Part shown: positions 21,768 through 31,955 of the stretch, one piece after another
How the letters are laid out: the number at the start of each line of letters is the position of its first letter
How positions within the stretch are numbered: the first letter of the stretch is position 1
NCBI GenBank assembly: GCA_019925095.2
Contig: CM034407.1
Location: forward strand, 17,490,710-17,554,709
Direction: 5' to 3'
Length of the DNA: 64,000 nt
Origin: Dendrolimus kikuchii
Taxonomy: Eukaryota > Arthropoda > Insecta > Lepidoptera > Lasiocampidae
Translations under genes and position numbers: made by a program
Notes under the pieces: generated by a model
The model's input: the letters and a program-made list of their open reading frames with translations, nothing else
Database searches by the model: none
Told to the model about the DNA's origin: nothing

Positions 21768-21778
21768 CCACCCCCCCA
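21768..21778 (-). other. Polypurine tract of the gypsy element
   Basis: On the minus strand TGGGGGGGTGG directly precedes the TGTGGCG start of the 3' LTR, as expected for the plus-strand primer. The T residues make it an imperfect purine run. Confidence 0.6.
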
Positions 21779-21871
21779 CGGAGACAAAAAGAAGAACTTA
21801 AAAAAAAAAACTAATTATTACAATAGTAAAAAAAACTTAATAACTAACAAGCACAGCAACAGATGAAGGGC

Positions 21872-24800
21872 CTACGAACCAAATGGTAACTTGAACGTGA
21901 CTGTTCTACCAGACCGAGTTGTGTAGGGTTTCTTGTTGTCTGTGGTGTTCTGTTGTTGGGTGGGAGGTGAAGGTGGAGATGGAGATGCGACTGTGACCGA
22001 AAATGGAGAGTCGTCAACCACTTGGTACGCGGGTTTGACACGGTCCATGCTGACAACCGCATTCCTGTCTCCGATGGCGATTGTTAAAGTTTTGTCCTTC
22101 CGGCTAAGAACCCTGTATGGACCTTTATACGGAGGCTGGAGACTATGGCGAACTGTGTCGTCGCGCAACCAAACATGAGAAGCATTGTTTATGTCCTTGA
22201 AAATGAAAGTGGACTTCTGCCCATGACGTGAGCCAGGAACAGGCTTCAGCTGTGCCATGTGGCGGCGAAGCTGGGATACGAAGGCGGAAGCGTCCACAGT
22301 TGAGTTGGGAGTCTGCGAGGGAGCAAGAAATTCTCCGGGTAGGCACAGGGGTTCCCCGTACACTAACTCGGCGGAAGAAGCTTGTAGGTCCTCCTTTAGC
22401 GCAGAACGCATGCCGAGGAGCACTATGGGTAATGATAAAACCCAGGACTCTTGGCGGCACATGATTGCGGCTTTAAGTTGCCGATGCATGCGCTCAACAA
22501 GGCCATTCGCACACGGGTGATAACTCGTGCTACGAACGCGCTTAATAGAGCATAATTGTAGTAAAGCTCGAAAAAGAGCAGATTCGAACTGGCGGCCTTG
22601 ATCAGTGGTAATAATTTGAGGCACGCCATAGCGAGCTATCCACTCCCTGAAAAAGGTCTCAGCCACTTCCTCAGCTGTGATTCCAACCATAGGCCAGGCT
22701 TCAGGCCACCTGGTGAACCTATCGACAGCAGTGAGGCAGTATTGAAAGCCCTTGCTATGTGGAAGGGGGCCAACTATGTCCACATGGACATGGCGGAAAC
22801 GCTGAGTAGGTGTGGTAAAAGTACCAACTGGAGTGGAAATATGCCGGGTAACCTTGCAGCGTTGGCAATCGAGGCAAGAACGCGTCCACTCTCGACAGTT
22901 CTTGTTTATCGACGGCCAAACATAGCGGTCAGTAACCAATTTTGTGGTCGCTCGTATGCCCGGATGGCTTAAATTGTGAAGCCTATTAAAAATAGCACGA
23001 CGCAAGTCACGAGGAATAAACGGACGAGCCTTACCTCTTGAGGTGTCGCATATTATTGCGAACTTTGTACCAGGAATGCTAACCTTAGCTAACTTGAGAC
23101 TGGAACCTTCAGTCAACAACTTGGCTAACTCTTCATCAGACTCCTGTGACTTGGCTAAAGTGTCATATTCCTCCTCCAATGTTATAGCTTCAACGCGAGA
23201 CATTGCATCCGCAACCACATTATCCTGACCTTTAATATGTAAAATGTCAGTGGTAAATTGAGAGATGAATGAAAGTTGGTTTAGCTGTGGAGGAGGTAAT
23301 TTTTCGCGCCTCTGAAGGAATGCATATATTAAGGGCTTATGATCAGTGTAGATCGTCACATGCTGTGCCTCCAAAACATGTCGAAAATGCTGAACAGCCT
23401 CGTACACCGCAAGAAGCTCACGGTAATACGCAGGCCACGTTGTCTGGCGAGGGGTAAGCTTCTTGCTAAAGAAAGCAAGAGGCTGCCAGACATCTCCAAC
23501 ACGTTGTTGGAGACAAGCACCGACATGGCTACAAGATGCGTCTGTGAATAAGCCTAATTTTGCAGTGGGATCTGGATGGGCTAAAAGAGTGATATTGACA
23601 AGATGGTCTTTGCAGTTCTGGAAAGCCTGAATAGTGTCAGTAGTCCAAGGAACTGGTTTGGGACCCTTTAACTGAGAATCAGCCAGCATGTTGATCAAAG
23701 GGGCTTGTAGCTCAGCAGCCTTCGGGATAAAACGGCGGTAAAAATTTAGCATGCCGAGGAACCTGCGCAAGCCCTCAACCGTCTTCGGTAGGGGAAACTC
23801 CCGCAAAGCTTGAATCCTTTCAGCTGGTGGTCGAATGCCATCTTTAGAAATCCAATGCCCAAGAAATTTAACTTCATCAGCGCCAAAAACACACTTAGAT
23901 GAATTGATAACTACCCCATAATCTGACAGGCGTTTGAAGAGAACGCGAAGGTGTTCAGCGTGATCCTGGGGATTACGGGAGAACACCAAAATGTCATCAA
24001 CGTATGGGAAACAAAAATTTAAACCACGCACAACCTCGTCTATAAACCTTTGGAAGGTCTGCCCAGCATTTCGAAGTCCAAATGTCATATACGGGAACTC
24101 AAATAACCCGAATGGAGTGGTGATGGCCGTTTTGCAGATGTCATCCGGATGAACGGGGATTTGCTGGTATGCCTTGACCAGGTCTAACACCGAAAAGATG
24201 GTAGAACCAGCCAAGTCTTGGCCAAAGTCACCTATGTGACGGACAGGATAAGAGTCTGGGATGGTGCGGGCGTTTAAAGCACGATAATCCCCACAGGGCC
24301 TCCAACCATTCTCACCCTTCTTTGCCAGGTGCAAAGGCGAGGACCAAGGGCTTTTGGACGGTCGTGCTGTACCGCAGGCCAGCATGTCCTCGAATTCCTT
24401 CTTCGCAACCTGAAGTTTTTGCGCAGCGAGGCGGCGAGGGCGGCACGCAAGAGGTGGACCATCTGTGGTGAGGATGTGGTGTACGGTTGTGTGTTTGACA
24501 ACCCTATTAACACCAGGGGGTCGTGTAATATCCGGGAATTCTTTCAGGAGATCTAAATAGGTGGAATTGCCGCTTATTATAGTTTTAATACTTGTTTGAG
24601 AAGTGTCCGCGACGATAGCGGTGACAGACAAACGTGTGGTGCCATCTAACAGACGCTGGTTGCGGCAATCTGGCAGTAAATTAAAATATGCCAAAAAGTC
24701 AGAGCCGATTATTGGCGTGTTTACGTCGGCTACCACGAAATTCCACCTGAAATCCCGGCGTAACCCTAAATTTAAACAAAGAGATATAGAGCCGTATGTT

Positions 24801-24985
24801 TTTATGGGACTTCCGTTAGCCGCGGAAACATCAAAATTGGAAGAAGCTATATGTCTTCCTTTGAGTAGAGTACGCGGGTAACAACTAATGTCGGAACCAG
24901 TGTCAATCAGAAATCGACTGTTGGTCCCAGACAAATCAGTCACAAATAAACGACGGCCAGGTGTAGCACAATCAGTCGCCGTCAC
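21872..24985 (-). CDS. pol: Gypsy Pol polyprotein (protease, RT, RNase H, integrase)
   Basis: This 1037-residue frame makes the enzymes that copy and insert the element. Domains in order: aspartic protease with DTG at 28-30; reverse transcriptase about 180-370 with the first catalytic Asp at 268 (VLDLV) and YVDD at 328-331; RNase H about 475-600 with FTDAS (Asp482), Glu523 and Asp548 (TDHKPL); integrase zinc knuckle His670, His674, Cys704, Cys707; integrase core Asp736, Asp795 and Glu831, i.e. D,D58,D35E. A GPY-like module (KGPYRVL) and a TRSGR tail follow; there is no chromodomain. The listed start codon is GTG, so it is unlikely to be a real start. The frame stays open upstream to the slippery heptamer at 25003-25009, so translation as a Gag-Pol product by -1 frameshift is more likely. 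No stop or frameshift is visible in 3.1 kb. Confidence 0.92.
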   Translation of the reverse strand: MTATDCATPGRRLFVTDLSGTNSRFLIDTGSDISCYPRTLLKGRHIASSNFDVSAANGSPIKTYGSISLCLNLGLRRDFRWNFVVADVNTPIIGSDFLAYFNLLPDCRNQRLLDGTTRLSVTAIVADTSQTSIKTIISGNSTYLDLLKEFPDITRPPGVNRVVKHTTVHHILTTDGPPLACRPRRLAAQKLQVAKKEFEDMLACGTARPSKSPWSSPLHLAKKGENGWRPCGDYRALNARTIPDSYPVRHIGDFGQDLAGSTIFSVLDLVKAYQQIPVHPDDICKTAITTPFGLFEFPYMTFGLRNAGQTFQRFIDEVVRGLNFCFPYVDDILVFSRNPQDHAEHLRVLFKRLSDYGVVINSSKCVFGADEVKFLGHWISKDGIRPPAERIQALREFPLPKTVEGLRRFLGMLNFYRRFIPKAAELQAPLINMLADSQLKGPKPVPWTTDTIQAFQNCKDHLVNITLLAHPDPTAKLGLFTDASCSHVGACLQQRVGDVWQPLAFFSKKLTPRQTTWPAYYRELLAVYEAVQHFRHVLEAQHVTIYTDHKPLIYAFLQRREKLPPPQLNQLSFISQFTTDILHIKGQDNVVADAMSRVEAITLEEEYDTLAKSQESDEELAKLLTEGSSLKLAKVSIPGTKFAIICDTSRGKARPFIPRDLRRAIFNRLHNLSHPGIRATTKLVTDRYVWPSINKNCREWTRSCLDCQRCKVTRHISTPVGTFTTPTQRFRHVHVDIVGPLPHSKGFQYCLTAVDRFTRWPEAWPMVGITAEEVAETFFREWIARYGVPQIITTDQGRQFESALFRALLQLCSIKRVRSTSYHPCANGLVERMHRQLKAAIMCRQESWVLSLPIVLLGMRSALKEDLQASSAELVYGEPLCLPGEFLAPSQTPNSTVDASAFVSQLRRHMAQLKPVPGSRHGQKSTFIFKDINNASHVWLRDDTVRHSLQPPYKGPYRVLSRKDKTLTIAIGDRNAVVSMDRVKPAYQVVDDSPFSVTVASPSPPSPPTQQQNTTDNKKPYTTRSGRTVTFKLPFGS

Positions 24986-25383
24986 TACTGATTGTGAATC
25001 GCGTTTAAATTTTGATTGTGATTATATTTGCAGGGCAGAACGCATTTATGAGCCTTGTCCTTAAACTTCTTATGATACCAGCATATGCGGTTACCAGAGT
25101 TGGAAGAAGAGCGCGGTCTGTTGTTCGTACGGGAACGAGATTTATGACGCGACTGGAGAACAATTTTGTCAAATATTTTGGTTAGGGTATCTACTTGTTT
25201 CTTCATTACCTCAAGATCCGATGGGTTTGTGTACGAGTAAGAGGCAGGCGCCACAATCGAAGGGGAAGAAACGATAGGGAGCGGCTCTGCGATCGGAACG
25301 TACCCCGGAATGCGTGACGTGCTTTTTGACAATTGATCCTGTAGATCCTTCACCTGTTGCAGCAGACTTTCTATAGAAGACAT
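24985..25383 (-). CDS. gag: Gypsy Gag, truncated, with CHCC zinc knuckle
   Basis: This 132-residue frame begins [20 protein letters not shown] and ends at a TAG at 24985-24987, overlapping the Pol frame. A short N-terminal coiled-coil-like stretch (about 4-20) is followed by a Pro/Ser-rich part and a basic [16 protein letters not shown] region. Then comes a nucleic-acid-binding knuckle C-x2-H-x9-C-x3-C ([18 protein letters not shown]), the unusual CHCC form of CsRn1-type elements. The capsid region that normally precedes this, usually 150-200 residues, is absent, and no frame for it is found in the 470 bp between here and the primer binding site. An internal deletion is likely; a separate small ORF is possible. 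Confidence 0.75.
   Translation of the reverse strand: MSSIESLLQQVKDLQDQLSKSTSRIPGYVPIAEPLPIVSSPSIVAPASYSYTNPSDLEVMKKQVDTLTKIFDKIVLQSRHKSRSRTNNRPRSSSNSGNRICWYHKKFKDKAHKCVLPCKYNHNQNLNAIHNQ
25003..25009 (-). promoter_or_regulatory. -1 frameshift slippery heptamer U UUA AAC
   Basis: On the minus strand the Gag codons read AAT TTA AAC, giving T TTA AAC in the correct X XXY YYZ phase, six codons before the Gag stop. A -1 slip here enters the Pol frame, which is open from this point. U UUA AAC is a canonical slippery sequence. A downstream pseudoknot was not checked. Confidence 0.7.
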
Positions 25384-25851
25384 AGTGAAGGATTATATGT
25401 ACAACCGAAATACAAAACAGGATAAAAACAAAAAATACACACTTGAGAATGAAACAAAAATAAGAATTATGCAAACAAACACCCTAACTATTAACATAAA
25501 ATATTATTAACACAATTATTAAAAATGAATTTAAAAAAATAGAAACAAAATAGATGTGCAAAACCTTATACGTAAAACGGTATGCGATCGCCCTTATTTT
25601 TGAACAATCGGAAAATCGAAAACGCCGTCGAAATTATCCGCTGCAGGCCGTGGATGTTATGCTGGAGTAATTCCAATCCAGGTGGCCTCGCCTGAAGATG
25701 GAGTCGGCGCTGCGGGGTGTGAGTGCCCGCTGAAGCAGTCCCAGACGTCCGCGCCCGGGGATCGCTCGGCTTGAAACTCCAGCCCAAACAGTTTGAGTAG
25801 TGGGCAACGACGAGTGTAAAATCCCAGTTATATATGTTCAAAATTTTGTTG

Positions 25852-25869
25852 ATCACGTCGGGGTCACCA
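25852..25869 (-). other. Primer binding site for tRNA-Trp
   Basis: Minus strand TGGTGACCCCGACGTGAT is the 18-nt complement of the 3' end of animal tRNA-Trp (ATCACGTCGGGGTCA plus CCA), placed four bases after the LTR end. Confidence 0.85.
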
Positions 25870-25873
25870 TTAA

Positions 25874-26109
25874 TGTCGGGTCGTTGCAATAATAAACTAC
25901 CCGTTCATTTTCAAAGTATGTAATTTTGTATATGATATTTACATAGCCGAACGTATCAATATAAAATATATATTCGGATTTAAAGAGATTAAATTCTGTA
26001 CATTTTCATGACTAATTTTCCTTGTGTCTAATGTGACATCACAGTTGTCAATTATAAAACATTCAATCTTGCCTGCCAGGCAGTAGGCGAACAGGTTTGT
26101 TTCGCCAAA
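25874..26109 (-). repeat. 5' LTR of the gypsy element
   Basis: About 236 bp, from TTTGGCGAAAC (the 3' LTR has TGTGGCGAAAC, so the second base has changed) to CGACCCGACA. It adjoins LINE coding sequence upstream and the primer binding site downstream. The LINE frame runs about 54 codons into the LTR before a stop at 25939. Confidence 0.75.
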
Positions 26110-26790
26110 AATATCAATGGATATATGTTTACTTGCAATCTCATTATATAGCCTGCACATTCTTGTGACCGGATTATAATACGATGTGTTATTTCCAAAT
26201 ACTTGAAGGGAAAAGAGTCTAGGTGAAGGATTACGAGTTTTGTATCTAGTGTTAAAATTAATAAAGGAAAGTATGTCAGGACAGTCAATTGAGTCATTTA
26301 GGAGTTTAAATAAACAGATTAGTTCATTACATTCACGTCGTGATTTGAGTGAGTCAATTTTAAATTTCACTAATCTTTTTGTGTAAGATCTGTATTCGCG
26401 GCCAAGATGGAATCCGTAAAAAAGAATATTTAACATTTTTTTCTGCACTCTTTCTATTCTCTCGCTATGCACAGCGTAAAATGGAGACCAAATTATTGAG
26501 GCATATTCCATTATTGTTCGAGCGAGAGAACAGAAGAGGTAAACAATTGTATGTTGGTGTTTGAAATCCTTAGTGGAACGCGAAATGAATCCAACAAGCT
26601 GGTTACATTTTGTAATAACGTAATCATAGTGCGAGTGAAAAGTTAATTTTTCGTCAAAATATACACCTAAGTCCCTAATAACAGTTTTTCTTGTATGTAT
26701 TGTATGCCGTGAAAACTTAAGAAAATATTATATTAATTTTAAACGATTTTTGTCATAATCTTCGACTCTTTTGATAATAGAACAAATTTA
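26110..26790 (-). mobile_element. Jockey-superfamily LINE C-terminal part, cut by the gypsy element
   Basis: The minus frame contains VIRDLGVYFDEKLTFHSHYD, ITKCNQLVGFISR, MEYASIIWSPFYAVHSERIE, RVQKKMLNILFY and VTRMCRLYNEIA, then stops being LINE-like at KHISIDIF where the LTR begins. These are standard landmarks of the C-terminal region after the RT in jockey/CR1-type elements. The upstream RT core is absent. Confidence 0.8.
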
Positions 26791-26839
26791 GTTTCAATTG
26801 ATAGTTTTTAACATGGAGAATATGCCTTGATAGGCTTGC

Positions 26840-27385
26840 CTACCTTTATGTTCATGGCTACCTGGCAAGTAGGTATGAACAGGTAAGTCAGCTCCTTAAC
26901 TCCTTACAGCGACGAACGATCCGGATTGTCGACGATCCCGAAATTACAGACGGTTTAGAGTCTCTCAGCTATAGAAGAGACGTTGGTCTTCTAAGCGTGT
27001 CCTACCGTCTGTACAACGGGGAGTGCTCTGATGAGTTTTTGAGAGATTTGGTGCCTTCGTCGCCATTATATTATCGCACCACTCGCCGGCGCTTGGGAGT
27101 TCATCCACACTTCCTGGACACTTGGAAGTCCTCCACGGTACGTAACGGAGGTTTCTTCATGCTATAAGTGTCCGGGTTATGGAATGAACTCTCTCCCGCG
27201 GTTTTCCCAGAGTGCTTCAATATGGGGCTCTTCAAAAAGGGCGTGAACAGATACCTAAAGTCTCAACGAGGTAGGCAACGCATCGGCTCCCTGAGCTGCA
27301 GATGTCCATGGGCGACAGTAGCCACCTACCACCAGGTGGTCCGTTTATCTACAAGCAAATATAAAAGTCAATATAGATAACTACA
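26840..27385 (+). mobile_element. CR1/jockey-like LINE C-terminal fragment
   Basis: The plus reading gives RRTIRIVDDPEITDGLESLS, YRRDVGLLSVSYRLYNGECS, YYRTTRRRLGVHPHFLD, an in-frame stop, then SGLWNELSPAVFPECFNMGL and FKKGVNRYLKSQRGRQRIGS. It is related to the element at 18736 but a separate family. Confidence 0.7.
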
Positions 27386-27531
27386 CTGTTCTATTAAACA
27401 ATAAAAATTGGTATCATAAGAAAGGTAGTTTGAATGCAAAAATGTAATATTATAGCCATGCTTTGAAGACTTCAAAAATAGCCATGAACATTTTTCGATT
27501 GGCAAGCTATCATAGGCGTTTTATCCGTTCA

Positions 27532-27830
27532 GAAACGGAGAAAAAATACAATTTCCTGCGGCCGGGCGGCTTGTCGTAAGATGCGACAAAAAAACCTACA
27601 GCCAGGTGGCAGGGCACTTGCTCGACTGGACGGCGACAACCCCTGGTCTAGAGTATACTGCCATAACAACCTTGTGTTGTGTTCCGTTATTAGTGAACAG
27701 ATCCCAGTCTCCTTTAAGACAGCAGCAGCGCATTTGTAGCACTTTTGGTGTTGCAAATGTCCATAGGCGATGGTAAACGCTTTCCATTAAGGCAGTCTAC
27801 CTGTCTGCTGAACTCCTGCAATAAAAAATA
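27532..27830 (+). mobile_element. Rep-A copy, near full length
   Basis: From CAGAAACGGAGAAAAAATAC to CTCCTGCAATAAAAAATAAA with several substitutions relative to other copies. Confidence 0.8.
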
Positions 27831-27954
27831 AAAAAGGCGTGTTTAATCAATATAATTTGTTATAAAATATGTCTCATCTGGTTATCAGATGGGTGAAGGC
27901 CAATCTTCAGCGTTTCTCAGACTAAAAGTCACCTATAAAAATAGGAAAAGAAAA

Positions 27955-28105
27955 GAAGACATGTAAAGATAGACCAAAAAAAATGGATGGATTGTGTGAA
28001 AGATGACATGGTATTACATGTCTGTGACATGATGATTTCTGATGTGACAAAGGACGTATGCCAGAAGAGAGGATTATAGAAGGAAAATACATAATGCTTT
28101 ACATT
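27955..28105 (+). pseudogene. LINE tail fragment
   Basis: The reading resembles RPKK-MDCVKDDM followed by a GVT/S-DVCQ-R-LW block, as in the better preserved opposite-strand piece at 39690. The frame is broken. Confidence 0.5.
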
Positions 28106-28371
28106 GTAAGCTTACATTTGAAATGTGATATTGATTCCAGAAAACAAAGTAACAACAATCAAAGATAACAAGCAGCAAATGGCAGTGCCCATACAAAATA
28201 ACAAGAACCCATGTACAAAACTATTTCCAACAAGAATTGTCCATTCTGATTGGAACGCTCCTAGTCTGATTTGATCTTGGATTCATAAAGTTTAGAACAT
28301 AGCGATGAACGGAGCGATAGCAATTTTTTAATATTTTAAAAATGACAATCGCCATTTAAGTTAAAAAAGCA

Positions 28372-28439
28372 TTTAAGAGCAACAAGGAAAGAAGTTTTTA
28401 AACAAAAGTCTAAAAACTTATTTTCTTGTTGCTCTTAAA
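28372..28439. repeat. 32-bp stem hairpin
   Basis: Left arm 28372-28403 and right arm 28408-28439 are inverted copies with 3 mismatches around an AAAA loop. The transcript would fold into a long stem. It may be a tiny foldback element or a small-RNA precursor; nothing decides between these. Confidence 0.6.
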
Positions 28440-28913
28440 CAACAGACTGTAGACCTAGTTATGTGAGATGGCCGTCGGAGGAAGTTTTGAAAAACCAAAT
28501 ATAATTCTTACACTTTAATTAAATTAATTATTACAATAATAACTTAACACTAATTAATCACGATGATCAGTTACTACAGCATGCTACCGCGATTGGAGCC
28601 AGTCTGTATCGTCCATCGATCCGCAGGGTGGCTCCGAGGCTTTGCAGGAATCTCTCGACTCAGCACGCGTATGCATGAGTCACCCACAGGTGGCTTGGAT
28701 GGGGTGTTTTCTTTGATTTTTTTGTGTGAGAAACAATAGGGTTGCCTCATATGCGTGGAAAACCGTAGGGTTACTACATATAACAACCTTAACAACAAAA
28801 ATGTTGTTAGACTCTACAAAAATAAACAGTTAAAACTTTCGTTTTAATCTTCGACTGATTTAGTGCAAAATTTTATTTTAAAGTCAAGACGGACACGGCC
28901 CTATCCTAAATAT
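28440..28913. other. Intergenic DNA, no gene seen
   Basis: Nothing recognised. A short GC-richer patch lies at 28595-28700. Confidence 0.4.
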
Positions 28914-29017
28914 TAACGGTCTTATTAATATTGAATGAAACTAAGTTTGAACGCTTTTTTAAGAATCATAAAGAAGCGTTCAAACTTACTCTAACTTAAT
29001 ATGAATAAGACCGTAAA
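28914..29017. mobile_element. Foldback (hairpin) MITE
   Basis: About 100 bp made almost wholly of two inverted arms of ~41 bp (ACGGTCTTATTAATATTGAA at the left; ATATGAATAAGACCGT at the right) with roughly 8 mismatches, plus a short loop. A related, less complete copy lies at 39985. No autonomous partner is known to me. Confidence 0.6.
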
Positions 29018-29617
29018 TGAATACATACAAGTTTGAAATATAAAAAGTGAGAAATCAACAATAAAGAGTAAATATTTACATTGATCGGGACTTGCCACTA
29101 ATTCTTTGTATGACCTTATACTGTTTTTTTTATTTGAATTTTATAGAAAAAAATTAAATACATATACAGAGTGAATTTTTCAAGTGAGCCTTCAGGGCCA
29201 AATCCTAAACTATGCTAAATAGTGAAAAACATTCAGAGGAGTCTCGAAGCCGCTATTAATGAAAAACTAAAGTGGTGTTATTAGATTTAATAATACTCGC
29301 TCTAATAATAAAATATTACGTAACATATTCTTAATTCAAATTTATATTTTTTTTCTACCATTGATATTCACGATTAACTACTGCAATTGTAAGTAGCCAC
29401 TTTAAACCGCTTCTGCTTATCGCCTATCTCGTGAATAAAACATAACCCGTATCCTACATACTTGCTGGAAAACTTGTGGTTCACAAAGTTCTTACAAGGA
29501 TATTTCATTAAACACGAGTGGAATTTTAAAGAGTTTCGTAAAGTATTCTTGTAATGTCGTAACTGGAAATCATTAATTTTAAATTGGTGTTTTATTTTGT
29601 TATAGTGTTTTAGTATT
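29018..29617. other. AT-rich intergenic DNA, no gene seen
   Basis: Nothing recognised. Confidence 0.4.
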
Positions 29618-29992
29618 ACTAGTGGGTCGCCCAGTGGTCGAAATTCGACCGTATTTAATTTAAATTATAAGTTTGAACATTATTAAGGTTCTGTTGTCAA
29701 AGACTATACTTCTGTAATCAGAGATTTCGCCAAGGCTACACTGTTAATTTGACTTTAACAATAAACAAAAGAGGATATATACGTGTGTGTCAAATATATG
29801 GTAGCGTGTGTAATGTTTTTTTTTTATTCATTTGTATTGATGTATATTTTGTGCACAATTTAAAAAAAAATATTAACATTCTGCACTCCTTCTTTATATA
29901 AACTATAAAAGTCTGCGAAATTCCACACTCCTCCATCAGCGCAATTTTCGTAAAAAGAGGTACAAAGTTTTTGCTTCACGTATTAATATAAT
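29618..29992 (-). mobile_element. Helitron-like element HEL-2, copy 1
   Basis: On the minus strand it runs from TATTAATACGTGAAGCAAAA to GGGCGACCCACTAGT. The CTAG-T end, the lack of terminal inverted repeats and the lack of a target duplication fit a non-autonomous Helitron. The copy at 48190-49068 has the same two ends. These ends are very common in Lepidoptera by my recollection. Confidence 0.65.
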
Positions 29993-30165
29993 GATATTAC
30001 CTAACTAATATTATTGTACAATATTTTATTTACACTTCTTTTAAAAACAAAATAATAGAACTTATCTAAAATAAAACTATTACACGTAAGTAAACAATCT
30101 ATACTATGAATTAAATTAAAAATAAACTATATATATACTAACTAAAATCTTAATATATATAAATT

Positions 30166-30523
30166 ACGTGTCACGTTGTTTGTCCGCGATGGACTCCTAA
30201 ACTACTTACATACATACATACATAACTTCACGCTAGTTCCCTTGCGGGGTAGGCACGAACAACAGAGTGCCATTTAGGCTTATTCTTACACACCTCACTT
30301 ACCTCTTTGACATTCATAACTCTTGTCATGCAAGCTCGTCTGTTCTTAAGGCTCCTGACATCCCCTAAACTACTTGACCGACTTTAATCAAATTTGCACA
30401 CCGTGTGCAGTTTGATCCGACTTGAAAGATAGGATAGTTTACATTTGGACCCGGTAGGTGGCGCTGCAATCGGGTTCTAAATTTTATTTCTTCAGGGCAG
30501 AAAACGTCTGTCGGGACAGCTAG
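30166..30523 (+). mobile_element. Helitron-like element HEL-1, split by RTE-A
   Basis: From AAATTACGTGTCACGTTGTT to GTCGGGACAGCTAG-T. The same element without an insertion lies at 57178-57383. An RTE-A fragment (30208-30363) interrupts it. Confidence 0.65.
30208..30363 (-). mobile_element. RTE-A LINE, short 3' fragment inside HEL-1
   Basis: Contains the (TACA)n tail and the family 3' end up to AAGGCTCCTGACATC. The 12-bp duplication CCTAAACTACTT is perfect (30196-30207 and 30364-30375). The intact HEL-1 copy at 57178 shows the empty site. Confidence 0.85.
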
Positions 30524-30527
30524 TTAA

Positions 30528-30690
30528 ACTATAAAATCTAGTACCAGACCGCTGTCAGTCGGAAGTGTGCCCCCAAAGACTGGCCACATTGCCTCCCATC
30601 GCAACTCTAATGCGAAGCCCGATGTACAGACCAGTCTCTTGGTTTCCTGAGACATCCACCAGACGTTTGGCTATGTCTCGATAATGCTGA
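30528..30690 (-). mobile_element. REL-LINE 3' end fragment
   Basis: Shares AAACTATAAAATCTAGTACC, CAGACCAGTCTCTTGGT and GGCTATGTCTCGATAA with the REL-LINE at 3014. Confidence 0.65.
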
Positions 30691-30950
30691 AAGAAGACAA
30701 AGATTTCTTTGTCAATGAGTATTAGGCTCCCATAGAGTAAATAATAACCACAAACAAAATGAAAACTAAATAATTAAAATGAACAAGGTGGCGGTAGGCT
30801 AAATAAAATCATAGCAATGCTCAATGACACTTGACATCTTCGTCTTCCGTGAACACGGCCACTGAAAAGTGGCCGAAACGTCGGAGTAATAAAAATCAAA
30901 TAAATTACAGCGCTTAAAACCGCTAACAACGTAGTTTTATTATTTTTTTG
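30690..30950 (+). repeat. Rep-H copy
   Basis: Inverse of 16790-17090: GGCTCCCATAGAGTAAATAA, AACAAGGTGGCGGTAGGCTA and CACTGAAAAGTGGCCGAAAC are shared. Confidence 0.55.
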
Positions 30951-30969
30951 ACTACTGAAACTATGATTA

Positions 30970-31290
30970 TTATTGCTGGCAGTTGCTTCTTGTTTGGAAA
31001 TTAAACTCGATATAAGAGACTGTATGATTATTATTATTAAACTATTACATAAATTAGAAATATACATGAAGAAGTACGTAATTATAAATTGTGTGAGAGA
31101 GTCGAGAGAGAGAGAGAGAGTGGTAAGTCGTCAATGAGAATTGTATATGAAGAATTAACAATTTGTGCCTCCAAGGCCGCGTATCGTCCGACGCTTAGCT
31201 GCTAATTGTGCTAGTTATGGGCGTCGGCGGTTTACGAGGCGCGGAGAGTAGGTGTGCTCCGGCGGGCGGCTCAGGGGGGTGCACTCCGTC
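30970..31290 (+). mobile_element. LTR-4-like repeat, copy 1
   Basis: From TGCTGGCAGTTGCTTC through a (GA)n run (31086-31118), GCGTCGGCGGTTTACGAGGC and GTGTGCTCCGGCGGGCGGCT. Copies at 56587 (minus) and 62602 share both ends (TGGNGGCAGTTGC and GTCCGCAACA). Here the CGCAACA end is changed. The TG...CA ends suggest a solo LTR, but no target duplication supports it. Confidence 0.5.
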
Positions 31291-31339
31291 GGCATAAATT
31301 ATTTTTAACCTTCGCGAGCGAATCTGTTAGCAGAAGCTA

Positions 31340-31741
31340 GTAAATATAATCATAAAGCCACAATGATCCAATCGAAAATTCTAAAATTCAATTACGAAAC
31401 CAAAATGATTGTGTTACCTCAATTATATTGGCCATAACCCGATTGGACACAGCCGCATGTGTTCCCGGCAACATATCCGGTTATAGCCGGCTACCGAACG
31501 TTATGTCCGGTTCTAAACAGCCGGTAATGGGCCGGTTAATCGGTTGCAAGGGTATTTATCGGCAGATGCGGTGAATCACTGAATTATCTCTTATTGTATG
31601 CGAACAATTGCTGAGAATGCTTCCTGTTAGATTCTGTATTGATACTAGAGTCTAGCCAATGGGATATCATTAATTGGTAACTTAAATACTTTTGTGTTTT
31701 TATATTAATGTAATTACTTCATTTCGGTTTCGCTGGTGTGG
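31340..31741. other. Non-repeat stretch with a CCGGTT cluster
   Basis: No gene. Between 31477 and 31547 there are three CCGGTT words (31477, 31507, 31532) and two further CCGG (31487, 31521). CCGGTT is the half-site of CP2/Grainyhead-type factors, so a regulatory site is possible but unproven. Confidence 0.35.
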
Positions 31742-31955
31742 ATGGAAAATGGATGGCTACCACCCCTGGTCTAAAGTATGTCGCCATAACAACCTTGAGT
31801 TGTGTTCCGGCATTAACGACCAGGTTCCAGTTTCCCTTAAGAGAGCAGCAGCGCATTTGTAGCAACTTTCGTGTTGCAAATGTTCATAGGCGATGGTAAC
31901 CGCTTTCCATCAAGTGGGCCGTCTGCCAGTCTGCTGAACTCCTGCAATAAAAATT
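31742..31955 (+). mobile_element. Rep-A copy, 5'-truncated
   Basis: Starts at GGATGGCTACCACCCCTGGT and runs to CTCCTGCAATAAAAATTAAA. Confidence 0.8.

Larger units (their letters stand above)
21579..26109 (-). mobile_element. Ty3/gypsy retrotransposon, CsRn1/Kabuki-like
   Basis: Order on the minus strand: 5' LTR, tRNA-Trp primer binding site, leader, short Gag with CHCC knuckle, -1 slippery site, intact Pol, polypurine tract, shortened 3' LTR. A tRNA-Trp primer together with a CHCC Gag knuckle is known for the CsRn1 clade (CsRn1 of Clonorchis, Kabuki of Bombyx). The element landed in a LINE, so its 5' LTR continues the LINE frame. By eye the two LTRs differ at about 8 positions and one indel over 188 bp, so the insertion is not brand new. 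With no capsid region and a damaged 3' LTR, this copy should not be able to move by itself. Confidence 0.85.

Noticed and set aside
21596..21787. A 63-aa frame similar to the end of the frame at 25939
   Set aside because: The shared residues are encoded by the gypsy LTR repeats and are not a protein family.
22143..22972. Frames of 105-124 aa within the Pol region
   Set aside because: Shadows of the intact Pol frame in other phases.
25566..25889. A 107-aa frame upstream of gypsy Gag
   Set aside because: It starts inside the LTR and spans the primer binding site, so it cannot be the natural protein; it has no Gag features.
31085..31125. (GA)n tract as a regulatory GAGA site
   Set aside because: It is part of the LTR-4-like repeat (also seen at 63210) and is a plain microsatellite.
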